Source: Streptomyces prunicolor NBRC 13075
GTDB taxonomy: Bacteria > Actinomycetota > Actinomycetes > Streptomycetales > Streptomycetaceae
Assembly: GCF_000367365.1 (NCBI RefSeq)
Contig: NZ_BARF01000133.1
Location: 1-55,966, forward strand
Direction: 5' to 3'
Length of the DNA stretch: 55,966 bases
The notes under the pieces: generated by a model
Told to the model about the DNA's origin: nothing
The model's database searches: none
Seen by the model: the letters and a program-made list of their open reading frames with translations, nothing else
Made by a program: the position numbers and the translations under genes
In this document: one piece after another, positions 16,069 through 24,759 of the stretch
Layout: every line of letters begins with the position of its first letter
How positions within the stretch are numbered: position 1 is the stretch's first letter

Positions 16069-17678
16069 AGGGCTCCACCTACCGCCGCTGCTCCTGCCGC
16101 GACCCCAAGACCGGCAAGGAACTCGGCACGTCCTGCCCCAAGCGCAACGGCAAGAACCACTGCACCTACTCCATACGCCAGGAGCTGTCGCCGCGTACGG
16201 ACGGCAGCCGCAGGTCCTTCGCCCGTGGCGGCTACGACAGTCGCAAGGCCGCCCAGGCCGGCCTCGACCACGTCCGCGCCCTCTTGGGCCTGGCTGAGTT
16301 CGACGACCCCGAAGGCACGGAACTGATTTCCGCCATGCTGGCGGAAGTCAGCAGCGAGAAGACTCCCCTGCCCGACGTGGAGGAGACCCGGCGTCGCCTC
16401 AACGCCGGCCAGGACCTCGTCGGCAGCCTCACCGTGAGCGAGTGGCTGGACCGGTGGCTCGCGGGCAAGCGCATCCGGAAGTCGGGCGTCAGCCGCTACG
16501 AGACCGACGTCCGCGTCCACCTCAAGCCCCACATCGGCGACCGGCGCCTCGACCGACTGCGCGTCAGCCACCTCAGCGAGATGTTCACCGCCATCACCGA
16601 CGCCAACGCCGAGATCCTGGAGCAGAACGCCCAACGGCGTGCGGCGGTAGAGGAGTTGGCGTCCGTGCCGTGGAAGGGCCTGGGGAACCGGGCGCGCCGC
16701 AAGGCCATGAAGACGGCCATCGACGCGATGCCGCCTTTCCGCCGCATCACGGGCCCCTCGACGCGCCAGCACGTCAAGGCCACGCTCCGCGCCGCCCTGA
16801 ACGAGGCGATCGGCCAACAGATCATCACGTTCAACCCGGCGGCCCATGTCGAGATCGACCCCGTCCGCAAGCCGAAGGCCCTGGTGTGGACGGACGAGCG
16901 GGTCGCCCGGTGGCAGCAGACAGGCGAGAAGCCCTCCTCCGTCATGGTCTGGACGCCGGAACAGACCGGCGCCTTCCTCGACTTCGTCGCCGCGGACCGG
17001 CTGTACGCCATGTGGCACCTGATCGCCTTCCGCGGCCTGCGTCGCGGCGAGGCGTGCGGCCAGCCCTGGTCGGAGACCAACCTCGACCGGCACTCCCTCA
17101 CCGTCACCGGCCAACTCGTCCAGGACGGATGGGACGTCGAGGCGTCCGAACCGAAGACCGACAGCGGCTTCCGTGTCGTGGCCCTGGACGACGACACCGT
17201 CAGCGTCCTGGAGCGGCACCGCAAGCAGCAGGAGGCTGACCGCGAGGCATGGGGACCGGCCTGGGTCGACACCGGTCTCGTCTTCACCCAGGAAGACGGC
17301 TCCTGGCTGCACCCCGGCAAAGTGACCGACCTCTTCGAACGGCTCGTCGCCGCCTCCGGTCTCCCGCCGATCCGGCTGCACGACCTGCGCCACGGCGCGG
17401 CCACGCTCATGCTCGCCGCCGGCATCGACGTGAAGATCGTGTCGGACACCCTCGGGCACAGCGACACCCGCATCACGCGGGACATCTACCAGAGCGTTCT
17501 CCCCCACGTCGGCAAGAGCTCCGCCGAAGCCACCGCCAAGCTGGTCCCACTCCAGCGCAAGTCCGAGGCGGAGAAGGCGGCCCGCAAAGCCGCGAAGGCC
17601 GCCCAGAAGGCCATGGAGAAGGCGAAAGCCCAGGCCAAGGCGAAGAAGAACAGGGCGCGGAAGAAGCCCAAGAAGTAG
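16065..17678 (+). CDS. int: Tyrosine recombinase integrase
   Basis: This 537-aa protein begins at a TTG overlapping the regulator stop. Its N-terminus is Cys/Arg-rich (CSCRDPKTGKELGTSC, possibly an arm-binding element), then a SAM-like core-binding domain at about 120-250 and the catalytic domain. The catalytic residues are visible: Arg326 (FRGLRRGE), His439 and Arg442 (HDLRHG), His465 (LGHSD) and Tyr475 (RDIYQS). The tail is Lys/Ala-rich. It lies next to the tRNA-derived att fragment at 17805, as expected for an integrase of a tRNA-targeting element. Its last third is duplicated at 29220-29646. Confidence 0.95.
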   Translation: MKGSTYRRCSCRDPKTGKELGTSCPKRNGKNHCTYSIRQELSPRTDGSRRSFARGGYDSRKAAQAGLDHVRALLGLAEFDDPEGTELISAMLAEVSSEKTPLPDVEETRRRLNAGQDLVGSLTVSEWLDRWLAGKRIRKSGVSRYETDVRVHLKPHIGDRRLDRLRVSHLSEMFTAITDANAEILEQNAQRRAAVEELASVPWKGLGNRARRKAMKTAIDAMPPFRRITGPSTRQHVKATLRAALNEAIGQQIITFNPAAHVEIDPVRKPKALVWTDERVARWQQTGEKPSSVMVWTPEQTGAFLDFVAADRLYAMWHLIAFRGLRRGEACGQPWSETNLDRHSLTVTGQLVQDGWDVEASEPKTDSGFRVVALDDDTVSVLERHRKQQEADREAWGPAWVDTGLVFTQEDGSWLHPGKVTDLFERLVAASGLPPIRLHDLRHGAATLMLAAGIDVKIVSDTLGHSDTRITRDIYQSVLPHVGKSSAEATAKLVPLQRKSEAEKAARKAAKAAQKAMEKAKAQAKAKKNRARKKPKK

Positions 17679-17767
17679 GGCACCGAGCCGCTCCGCTCAC
17701 GCATCGCTCACGCAAGCCGTCCCACGGCACCCCAGCCGTGTGACCCGTCATGCCCCGAGCAACACAA

Positions 17768-17800
17768 AAGGCCAGGTCACGGGCGATGTGACCTGGCCTT
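17768..17800 (+). terminator. Strong hairpin terminator downstream of int (copy 1)
   Basis: AAGGCCAGGTCAC (17768-17780) pairs perfectly with GTGACCTGGCCTT (17788-17800) around a 7-nt loop. A second copy with one different arrangement in the loop follows the truncated integrase at 29736-29768. It ends the integrase transcript just before the att site. Confidence 0.75.
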
Positions 17801-17804
17801 CAAA

Positions 17805-17839
17805 GGAGCCCCCTGTCGGATTCGAACCGACGACCTACG
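17805..17839 (-). other. att site copy 1: 3' end of a tRNA-Thr gene
   Basis: These 35 nt, read on the minus strand, are the T-arm (GTCGGTTCGAATCCGAC) and 3' acceptor strand (AGGGGGCT) of a tRNA. No anticodon or D-arm follows to the right, so this is a fragment, not a gene. The identical 35 nt recur at 29773-29807. Its place next to the integrase gene marks it as an attachment site. Confidence 0.85.
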
Positions 17840-17844
17840 TGGGC

Positions 17845-17887
17845 CGCTCTCCGATTCCGGCCACGTTTTAGCCGTAATCGGAGAGCG
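17845..17887 (-). terminator. Perfect 12-bp hairpin after the immunity gene
   Basis: CGCTCTCCGATT (17845-17856) pairs with AATCGGAGAGCG (17876-17887) around a 19-nt loop. It lies 13 bp beyond the stop of the immunity gene on the minus strand and would end the LamG-RHS-immunity transcript. It also abuts the att fragment, so integrase arm binding is an alternative. Confidence 0.6.
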
Positions 17888-17900
17888 AGGACCCTTCAGC

Positions 17901-18161
17901 TCATTCGTATACGCGAGCCGCCATAACCATGGCCGCCAGGAGGTTCCAGTCGGGCTGGTCGGGAATCCGCTCACCGCGGTTCTTATACCAGCCAGGCATG
18001 TCCACCACCCAGGCAGACCACGCTTCGAGGAACCTTTCGAGCGTACCGTTCTCCCAATCCTGAGGCCGATTCTGGAGATCAGCCAAAACATCGGTGAGGA
18101 ATCGGGCGAAGTCATCGCGTGTTCTCACTAGGTCTGCTTTTTCATGCAAGCCCATATTCAC
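17901..18161 (-). CDS. DUF7660-like immunity protein for the RHS toxin
   Basis: This small acidic protein has 86 aa if read from the GTG at 18161, or 84 aa from the ATG at 18155, which has AGGGGGA 7 nt upstream. The pattern HEKADLVRTRDDFARFL, then FLEAWSAWVVDM and a YKNRGE...ARVYE ending matches small immunity-type proteins of the DUF7660 kind. The GTG overlaps the stop of the RHS gene (GTGA), which is the classic toxin-immunity arrangement. It should neutralise the RHS C-terminal toxin in the producing cell and its siblings. Confidence 0.78.
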   Translation of the reverse strand: MNMGLHEKADLVRTRDDFARFLTDVLADLQNRPQDWENGTLERFLEAWSAWVVDMPGWYKNRGERIPDQPDWNLLAAMVMAARVYE

Positions 18162-21100
18162 TTCCCCCTAACCACGATAGATGAACCATCGTTCTTCGTC
18201 GTGAACTTCCAGGACTCATTCTGAACATCCGCAGGACTTGCTCGAACGAACCGAACATTCACGCCAGCTTCTCGAGCGGCATGGAGCCTACGGTTGTCGA
18301 GACTGTAAATCTTGCCGTCCTTTTGGAAAATTCGAATGGGCGGAAGATCCCCGGCAGTCACCTTTCCGGTCTTCAGATCATCTACAAGACCCTGGACCGA
18401 CTTCCCGTTCTTGAAGTTGGCACCAATGCTGTCCTGAGTGAACCGCACCGCCCCCGGCGCGATCGTACCCTGGGCAGGAATTCCCCCTCCCATGCCGGGG
18501 CCGGGCCTGGGTCCTCGAAGGCCGCCGCCTCCCGCTCCCATGGCCATGGCAGTTGCGGCACCGAGAGCCTCGGCAAACGAGGAGACACTCTGCGAGCATG
18601 AGGCTTCAATGCGCCCACACGCACGCCACTTCGCCAGCGCCAGAGTCTGGTAACCGCCGGCGAGTTGCTCAGTATCCGCAGGGTTGGTGATCCAACCGGC
18701 GACACATTCCAGCCCACAGTAGGCGGTGCCAAGGTCCTCCTGAAGTGCCTGCTTGAATTCCCCGGCACCGGTCCAGTCGTCAGGGACGACGACACCTGGA
18801 AAGACCGTCATCAGACCGGGGCTGAGCACCGGCCCTTCAGGCGCCGAACTCCACCCGCTTGTGGTCCACCAGCCGTCGTCGTAGCTGTTGCCGTCGCAGC
18901 CGTTGCACCCCCAGGACGGGTCGTTGAGCGGCTTACCCCCACTGTTCCTCGTCGGGGTGTTGTTTCCGTACTGTGCGCCACCCCCACACTCGTCAGGTGT
19001 CGCGCAAGCCATGAGGCCACTGGGGTCGCTCAGCGTCACGGGGTTGTTCTGGGCATAGACGTATCCGCTGAACTGCTGCGGGTCGGCAAGGTCCAGGAGG
19101 GGGTCAACGCTGATGAACTGGCCGGTGGAAGCGTCGTACTCGCGTTCCCCGATGTGGGTGAGGCCCGTGCCGACATCGGCGGACTGACCCAGGAATGCCT
19201 TGTCGTCGGGCCAGACGCCGGTCGTCGCTCCCCGGCTCGCGCCAAAGGGCGTGCTGTAGCGCTTCGTCAGGGCTTGGGTTGAATCGGCGGTGATGGCGAC
19301 GGAACTCGTGCCCTGATGGTCTGTGGCGAGGAAGCTCAGCTTCTCCGTGCCGGACTGGTTGGTGCGCAGGGCGATGGTCGCACCGGCCACGCTGTAGTAG
19401 CGGTTGGCCCACTTCTTGCCCGACTTGAGGTGGACCTCGGTGCTGCCGAGGTAGAGGACGGTCTCGCCGTCGGTGGCGTTGTCCCGACGGATGAGAAGCG
19501 AACCGTCAGCGTCGTAGAGGTAGTTGGTGGCTGTCGTCGCCGCGCCCTCAGTGAGCCTGGTGAGGCTGCCCTCGCTGTTCCAGACCAGGCTCTGGCTGGT
19601 GGTGGAGCCGGCCTTCTCTGCGCGCTTCTCCGTGTTGCCGGTGTCGTCGTAGGTGTATTGGGCCGCGACCCCGGTGCAGGTGCTGCCGGTCGTGGTGGCA
19701 GTCAGGGCATGCGGCCGAGTGGTGTCGTTGTAGCAGGAGATGGTGGTGGCCGGGGTTGTGGTGTTCTGCTTCTCGGTCTTGCGCTGCCCGGCCGTGGTGT
19801 AGGTGTACGACGTCCAGTACGACGCCGGTCCGCCCAGGTTGGCCGTGGTCCTCCCAGAGGCGATGCAGTCGGCGGTCTTCGGCGTCCAAACCTCCGTCAG
19901 CCGGCGCTGGGTGTCGTAGGCGAAGCACTGGTTGTCGGTGCCGGTGCCGATGTCTGCGGTGTCGGTGACGGAGGTGAGGTTGCCGGCCTGGTCATAGGCG
20001 TAGGTCCGGTCCTGAACGGCGCCGCGGGTCTGGTCGTCGACGGCCGCGTTCAGCAGCCGACCGGTGCCCTTCTCCCAGGTGTTGGTAACGAAGACCCGCT
20101 TGGTGCCGGACGCGGTGCCCAACTGGAGCTGGCCGACCTGGCCCAGTGCGGTGTAATCGGCCGCGAGGAGATAACCGGAGGCGCCGGAGAGCTCGTTGGG
20201 CAGTCCCGCGCTGTTGTAGCGCGTCTCCACCGTCTCTGCGGCAAGACCGCCGGCAGCCGGCTCCTTGGTGCTGCCGACCGTGCCGTCGGGCCGGTACGTC
20301 GTCTCGAAAGTGACGGTCGGTGTCGCAAGGGCTCCGGAGGTGACCAGCGAGTCGTCGGACGGCAGGGTGAGCGTCGCCGTGGTGGCCTGTCCGAGGGTGT
20401 CGTAGGCCGTGACCTGCTTGGTGTACGCCTTCCCGCCTTCATAGCGAATGGACGCGGTCGGCAGCCCCTTCAAAACCGTGTCGTACGTCCAGGCGGCAAG
20501 CTTGTGGGCGTCGGTGCGGTCGGTCTGCCACATGGCCGTCTTACGGCCTTGCTCGTCGTAGTTGTAGAGGAGGAGGTTGTCCTCGTCGTCCTTGGTCGTG
20601 TCGACCTGGTCGAGCTCGGTGTAGCTGGTGACTGTGGTGCCCTTGTCCGGGTCGACCTCCTGGACGAGTCGACCAAACAGGTCATAGGTGTAGGACCACT
20701 TGGTGCCGTCCGGGCCGGTGACCGTCTCCAGCAGATCGTCGGGGGTGTAGGAGCGGCGGACCCGCATGTAGGACGTGTCGGTGGTGGACCCGTACTGCGT
20801 GTCATTAGGGGCCGTACCCGCGTAGGTGCGGGTCTCGGCAGTGCGGCCCAAGGCGTCGGTGATGGTGCGGGTGGCGTTGCCGCCCTGCGTGGCCGTGGTC
20901 GCCGTCGAGTCACCGGTGTAGGTCGTGGTCGTCGACCACTTCTTCACGCCGTCCACCAACAGAGTGGATGTCGTGGCGCGGCCGGCGCCGTCGAACTCCG
21001 TCCCGGTCTGGGTGCCACCGCCGTATGGAACCTGGGAGTACGTGCCGCTCGGCGCGTTCTGGTTGTCGTAGACGTCGGCATAGGTCTCGTAGGCCAGACC

Positions 21101-24100
21101 GCGGCTGTCGTAGCGAGTGTCGGTCAGGACCCGGCCACCCTGCGGCGAGGAAACCTGCGTCTGGATCGGACGCAGTTGCGAGTCGTAGAGCGAATACGAC
21201 GTCTCGTATGTACTGCCGTCGGCTTTGAGCGTGGCCACCGATGTCCAGGGCGCCTTGTCTCGCTCCAGGCTGTATGCGTACTTGGCATTGGGAGTGTCGT
21301 TGCCCGACTTGGACCGGTTGGGCAACCATGTCGCGGTGATGCGCCCAAGCGCGTCGTAGGTGTTCTCGGTGCGCTTGGTGTTCTGGTCGAGGGTGTAGCT
21401 CTCGGCGCCGCGCGCCGGGTCGTAGACCGTGGTTGTCTGGTGCGCCTGTCCGTTGGTGGCCAGCTTGGGCTTGGTGACGACCACCGTGGTCAGCGGACCA
21501 GCGGCCGCCGGGTAGTAGGCGGTGGTCGTGGTCCGACCCTTGGCGTCGGTGACGGCCAAGGGACGGCCCAGTTTGGCAGCCGCCGTGTCATACGTCGTGG
21601 TGGTGAGGGTCTGCCAGCCGGTTGCCTGTAGCGGGTTGCGCTCGGCTGTGCCGGAGGCTGCGGGGTAGGCCTTGGCGCGGCCGGTCCAGGTGGCCAGACC
21701 GAGGGTCGGGACCTGGTCGGGGGCCCATGCGGTGACCGAAGGAGTGTCATAAACGGTCGCGGTGTCGGAAAGAACGTCACCGCGGGTGCCGGAGTCCGCC
21801 GGGAGGCCCAGAGATGTCTCGACGGTCGCGCAGGACTTGGCCACTGTACGGCTGCGGGAGACCAGAGCGGTAAGCCCCTTGGCGTCGTTGCGCGCGTACC
21901 AGATGCGTGTGCACGCCTCGTCCCCCGCCGCCGACCATTCGCCGTGGTCCTCGATCTGCGTGACCATCCCATAGGTCGTGTCGAAGGTTTTCGATGTCGC
22001 CGTAACACGCCATTTTCTGGCAGCGGTGAGATACGTGTCGCTGTAGCTACGGCCCGTCCCGACGAAGTACGCCTTCACGTGGGCGTACGACTTCTGCTGG
22101 CTGGCCGTCTCCTGGGCCCGGGAATCGTGGATGGCGGCAGAGAGCGCGGTGGTGCCCTCATAGACGATCTCTTGGCGGAGGCGCCCGCTGTAGTAGTCGT
22201 GGTCGGTCACGTCGGCGACATCGAGATCGTCGGTCGTGACCCCGGAAACATTGCTCAGGTCAATGCCTTTGACGGTGACCGACCGCGTCGTGCCGTCTTT
22301 CCGTTTGTCACCGTTCATGCCCTGCATGAACATTTGCACCGTCTTCGAGCGCGTGGCACCGACGTCACCCGTGTAGGTCGTGACCTTCTGGTAGCCGCGC
22401 CAGGTCGACCAGGTGCGCTCCTTCTCTTTGGTGAAGGGGTCGTCGTTGTAGTGCCAGCCGGGCGTGTCGTAGTCGTACGCCGTCTGCGTGCCGGGGTTCC
22501 CGGCGCCAGGGTCGTTGGTGGTGATCGCAGTGACGCGGTACTTGTGGAACCAGTCCAGCGCCGGATCGCCGCCGTTGATGTTCCAGTAGACCGGGTAGCA
22601 GGCGAGGTTGTTGTCGTCCTCGGCAGTCGGCATCCTGCTGCCGCGCACACACTCGGAGTCGGAGAAGGTCACCGAGGTAATCGCGCCCGTCTCCGCGACG
22701 ATAGAGGCGATACGTGGGCGGGTCAGGGCGAGGATGTCATCGCTCGTGGAGTCGACCCGGTTGGGGCGCTGCTGATAGGTGAAGTCGACGGGTGGCACGG
22801 AGATGTCGGTGCCGTTCTTTCCTGTCCGCTTCAAGGACTTCAGCACCAGGACCTGGTCGGAGCTGTTGCCGATGTCCTGGCCGTCCCAGAACTCCTGTTC
22901 CAACGCGTAGGAGTCGACGGGCTGAAAGGCGTCGGGCTCCGCCGCCCGCGACCAGAAGTAGGTGTTGATGGAGGTGAGGCGTTTGCGGGTGAAGAACCCC
23001 GGGCCGGTGGCCCTGCAGTCGTCCTCACTCGCCGCGCAGATCGCGTCGAAGGGAACATCCGGCCAGTTGTCGGCGGTGTCCTCGGTCAGCGACGAGCAGT
23101 CGGAGGCGGTGCAGCGCTCCTTGTACGTGAAGGTCACCTTGTTGGAGGCGGTGGCGCTGAACAGGGTGTCGGCCCGCTGCCCGTAGCGGATCTCCTCCAG
23201 GTAACCGCCGCGGGTATATGAGGCGAGGGCGGTCTTGTCGCCGTTCTTGGCGTAGTTGTTGGTCTCGGCCGTGTACCAGTAGGTGGAAGCGTTGCCGTTG
23301 ACGTCCTGGACCAGGTCCAGGTTCCAGCGCCAAGCCTGCGTATCGGCACGGTTCTTGAACTCGCTGCCCTTGTCGTAGCCAGGCTCGTCCTCATCGTCAC
23401 CGAACACCGGGACCGTCCACACCGAGTTGGTGCGTTCACTGCCCGCGCCAGGCAGCTTGTTCAGTCCGAATGTGTATGTCGTTCCGTCACTGGTGACGAT
23501 CTGCCAGTGTTCGCCGTTGCTGTCGCCGTTGTCTGCGTCGGTGAGTCTCGTGACCTTCGAGGCGTCGTCGTTCTTCAGGTGCCAGACGCCCGTGGTGTCG
23601 TCCTTGACCAGCTCACTGGCAGAACCGTTCAGGACGAGGGAGGCGTTGTCGTACTTCCAGCAGAGGTCGAACTTGTCATCCTGGCCATCGTCGTCGCACA
23701 CACCGTACTTGCGCTCGATGTAGGAGGAGGTCAGGCTGAAGCCCTCGCCCACCTGTGAGCCCTGATTGTTGGTGTTCGCGGTACGGCCGTCGATGCTCGC
23801 GGAGTCGTAGGAGAATCCCAGGGACGGTGCGGGGCCTGCGGCGGCTGGGGGCGCTGTAAGCGGGTACGACCACCTGAAAGCCCCGGAGGAGGCACCGGCG
23901 GTCCAAGCGGCGGACGCCGCCAGCGGAGTGGCGTTGAAGTCGCCCGAGCCGGCCGTTGACGTGGTGGCCGATGCGGCCGTCAGGGCCATGACAGTCGGCG
24001 TCGCGGTCGAGGCAACGAACGTGCGAGAAGTGACCTTCTGGCTGGTCACGTCATTGTCGGACGCCACGGGCGTGGTGGTGCGGCAGGCCCCCTTCCCAGG

Positions 24101-24682
24101 GGTCGTCAAAGCGCACGTTGGGAGGGTGACCAGCTCGAGCCGAGAGGCCCAGTTGCCGCCCAGGACGGACGCGAAGGAGCTGTAGTCGACGGTGATTTGA
24201 GCCGCGCCGGGCTTGTCCGCCGCCACCGTGAACAGAACGCCCGTCACGCCTGCTCTGCGGGCAGTCTTCTGGTCCAGAACAGCGACCTTCGCCTTGCCCG
24301 AAGCCGGTGTTGCGGCAGCGGGGGTGCCCGTCTTCGCCGCCTTGACGACCACCAGGCTCTTCGCCTTGGACGCGCCGGTGAGATCCGTCGTCGAGACGGA
24401 GGGCCTGGGCCAGGATGCCTGGCGCTCCGTCCTAGCGGAGGCCACCAGGCGCTGATCGGCCTTCTTCTGTTGAGCTACCCTCGCCCGGGCGGCCTTGGCC
24501 TGGGGAGTAGTGATCTGCCGCACCTTGGTGGGCTTGACGTTGGGCACATCCGGGCGGCCCGGCAGTTCCGCGGCCGAGGCCAGAGGAGTCAGAGGGGCGG
24601 GCACGGACAGGGCCGCCGCGAGAAGAACGGTCAGCGCTCTGCGTCGGCCACGTCGGCCAGATGGAAACAAGCGAGTAAACAC
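18158..24682 (-). CDS. RHS/YD-repeat polymorphic toxin with ParB/sulfiredoxin-like C-terminal tip
   Basis: This 2174-aa secreted protein starts at a GTG with GGGAGAT upstream. Residues 1-40 are a signal peptide (RRRALTVLLAAALSVPAPLTPLASA). Residues about 250-1880 hold YD repeats (for example YDALGRITATW, YDLFGRLVQEVD), which fold into a shell around the toxin. The RHS core ends at about 1845-1890 with GEREYDASTGQFISVDPL and NNPVTLSDPSGL. The 290-residue tip contains a Gly-rich linker and a final domain with DLPPIRIFQKDGKIYSLDNRRLHAAREAG, resembling the ParB N-terminal/sulfiredoxin fold used by some nuclease toxins. That toxin assignment is by motif only. It is followed by an overlapping immunity gene and preceded by the LamG gene. 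Confidence 0.9.
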   Translation of the reverse strand: MFTRLFPSGRRGRRRALTVLLAAALSVPAPLTPLASAAELPGRPDVPNVKPTKVRQITTPQAKAARARVAQQKKADQRLVASARTERQASWPRPSVSTTDLTGASKAKSLVVVKAAKTGTPAAATPASGKAKVAVLDQKTARRAGVTGVLFTVAADKPGAAQITVDYSSFASVLGGNWASRLELVTLPTCALTTPGKGACRTTTPVASDNDVTSQKVTSRTFVASTATPTVMALTAASATTSTAGSGDFNATPLAASAAWTAGASSGAFRWSYPLTAPPAAAGPAPSLGFSYDSASIDGRTANTNNQGSQVGEGFSLTSSYIERKYGVCDDDGQDDKFDLCWKYDNASLVLNGSASELVKDDTTGVWHLKNDDASKVTRLTDADNGDSNGEHWQIVTSDGTTYTFGLNKLPGAGSERTNSVWTVPVFGDDEDEPGYDKGSEFKNRADTQAWRWNLDLVQDVNGNASTYWYTAETNNYAKNGDKTALASYTRGGYLEEIRYGQRADTLFSATASNKVTFTYKERCTASDCSSLTEDTADNWPDVPFDAICAASEDDCRATGPGFFTRKRLTSINTYFWSRAAEPDAFQPVDSYALEQEFWDGQDIGNSSDQVLVLKSLKRTGKNGTDISVPPVDFTYQQRPNRVDSTSDDILALTRPRIASIVAETGAITSVTFSDSECVRGSRMPTAEDDNNLACYPVYWNINGGDPALDWFHKYRVTAITTNDPGAGNPGTQTAYDYDTPGWHYNDDPFTKEKERTWSTWRGYQKVTTYTGDVGATRSKTVQMFMQGMNGDKRKDGTTRSVTVKGIDLSNVSGVTTDDLDVADVTDHDYYSGRLRQEIVYEGTTALSAAIHDSRAQETASQQKSYAHVKAYFVGTGRSYSDTYLTAARKWRVTATSKTFDTTYGMVTQIEDHGEWSAAGDEACTRIWYARNDAKGLTALVSRSRTVAKSCATVETSLGLPADSGTRGDVLSDTATVYDTPSVTAWAPDQVPTLGLATWTGRAKAYPAASGTAERNPLQATGWQTLTTTTYDTAAAKLGRPLAVTDAKGRTTTTAYYPAAAGPLTTVVVTKPKLATNGQAHQTTTVYDPARGAESYTLDQNTKRTENTYDALGRITATWLPNRSKSGNDTPNAKYAYSLERDKAPWTSVATLKADGSTYETSYSLYDSQLRPIQTQVSSPQGGRVLTDTRYDSRGLAYETYADVYDNQNAPSGTYSQVPYGGGTQTGTEFDGAGRATTSTLLVDGVKKWSTTTTYTGDSTATTATQGGNATRTITDALGRTAETRTYAGTAPNDTQYGSTTDTSYMRVRRSYTPDDLLETVTGPDGTKWSYTYDLFGRLVQEVDPDKGTTVTSYTELDQVDTTKDDEDNLLLYNYDEQGRKTAMWQTDRTDAHKLAAWTYDTVLKGLPTASIRYEGGKAYTKQVTAYDTLGQATTATLTLPSDDSLVTSGALATPTVTFETTYRPDGTVGSTKEPAAGGLAAETVETRYNSAGLPNELSGASGYLLAADYTALGQVGQLQLGTASGTKRVFVTNTWEKGTGRLLNAAVDDQTRGAVQDRTYAYDQAGNLTSVTDTADIGTGTDNQCFAYDTQRRLTEVWTPKTADCIASGRTTANLGGPASYWTSYTYTTAGQRKTEKQNTTTPATTISCYNDTTRPHALTATTTGSTCTGVAAQYTYDDTGNTEKRAEKAGSTTSQSLVWNSEGSLTRLTEGAATTATNYLYDADGSLLIRRDNATDGETVLYLGSTEVHLKSGKKWANRYYSVAGATIALRTNQSGTEKLSFLATDHQGTSSVAITADSTQALTKRYSTPFGASRGATTGVWPDDKAFLGQSADVGTGLTHIGEREYDASTGQFISVDPLLDLADPQQFSGYVYAQNNPVTLSDPSGLMACATPDECGGGAQYGNNTPTRNSGGKPLNDPSWGCNGCDGNSYDDGWWTTSGWSSAPEGPVLSPGLMTVFPGVVVPDDWTGAGEFKQALQEDLGTAYCGLECVAGWITNPADTEQLAGGYQTLALAKWRACGRIEASCSQSVSSFAEALGAATAMAMGAGGGGLRGPRPGPGMGGGIPAQGTIAPGAVRFTQDSIGANFKNGKSVQGLVDDLKTGKVTAGDLPPIRIFQKDGKIYSLDNRRLHAAREAGVNVRFVRASPADVQNESWKFTTKNDGSSIVVRGK

Positions 24683-24759
24683 AGAGAGATCTCCCAGAAG
24701 GTGCCGTGGCGGCCGTATCGCCCCTGATCAGGAGTGAAACGGCCACCACGGGTGGCGTA

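Noticed and set aside
17805..17887. Complete tRNA gene at copy 1
   Set aside because: Only the T-arm and acceptor 3' strand are present; the upstream hairpin is a perfect 12-bp stem that cannot form an anticodon or D-arm.
19316..21631. 771-codon plus-strand frame inside the RHS gene
   Set aside because: It is a GC-driven shadow of the YD-repeat coding sequence; the minus-strand frame carries the clear RHS motifs.
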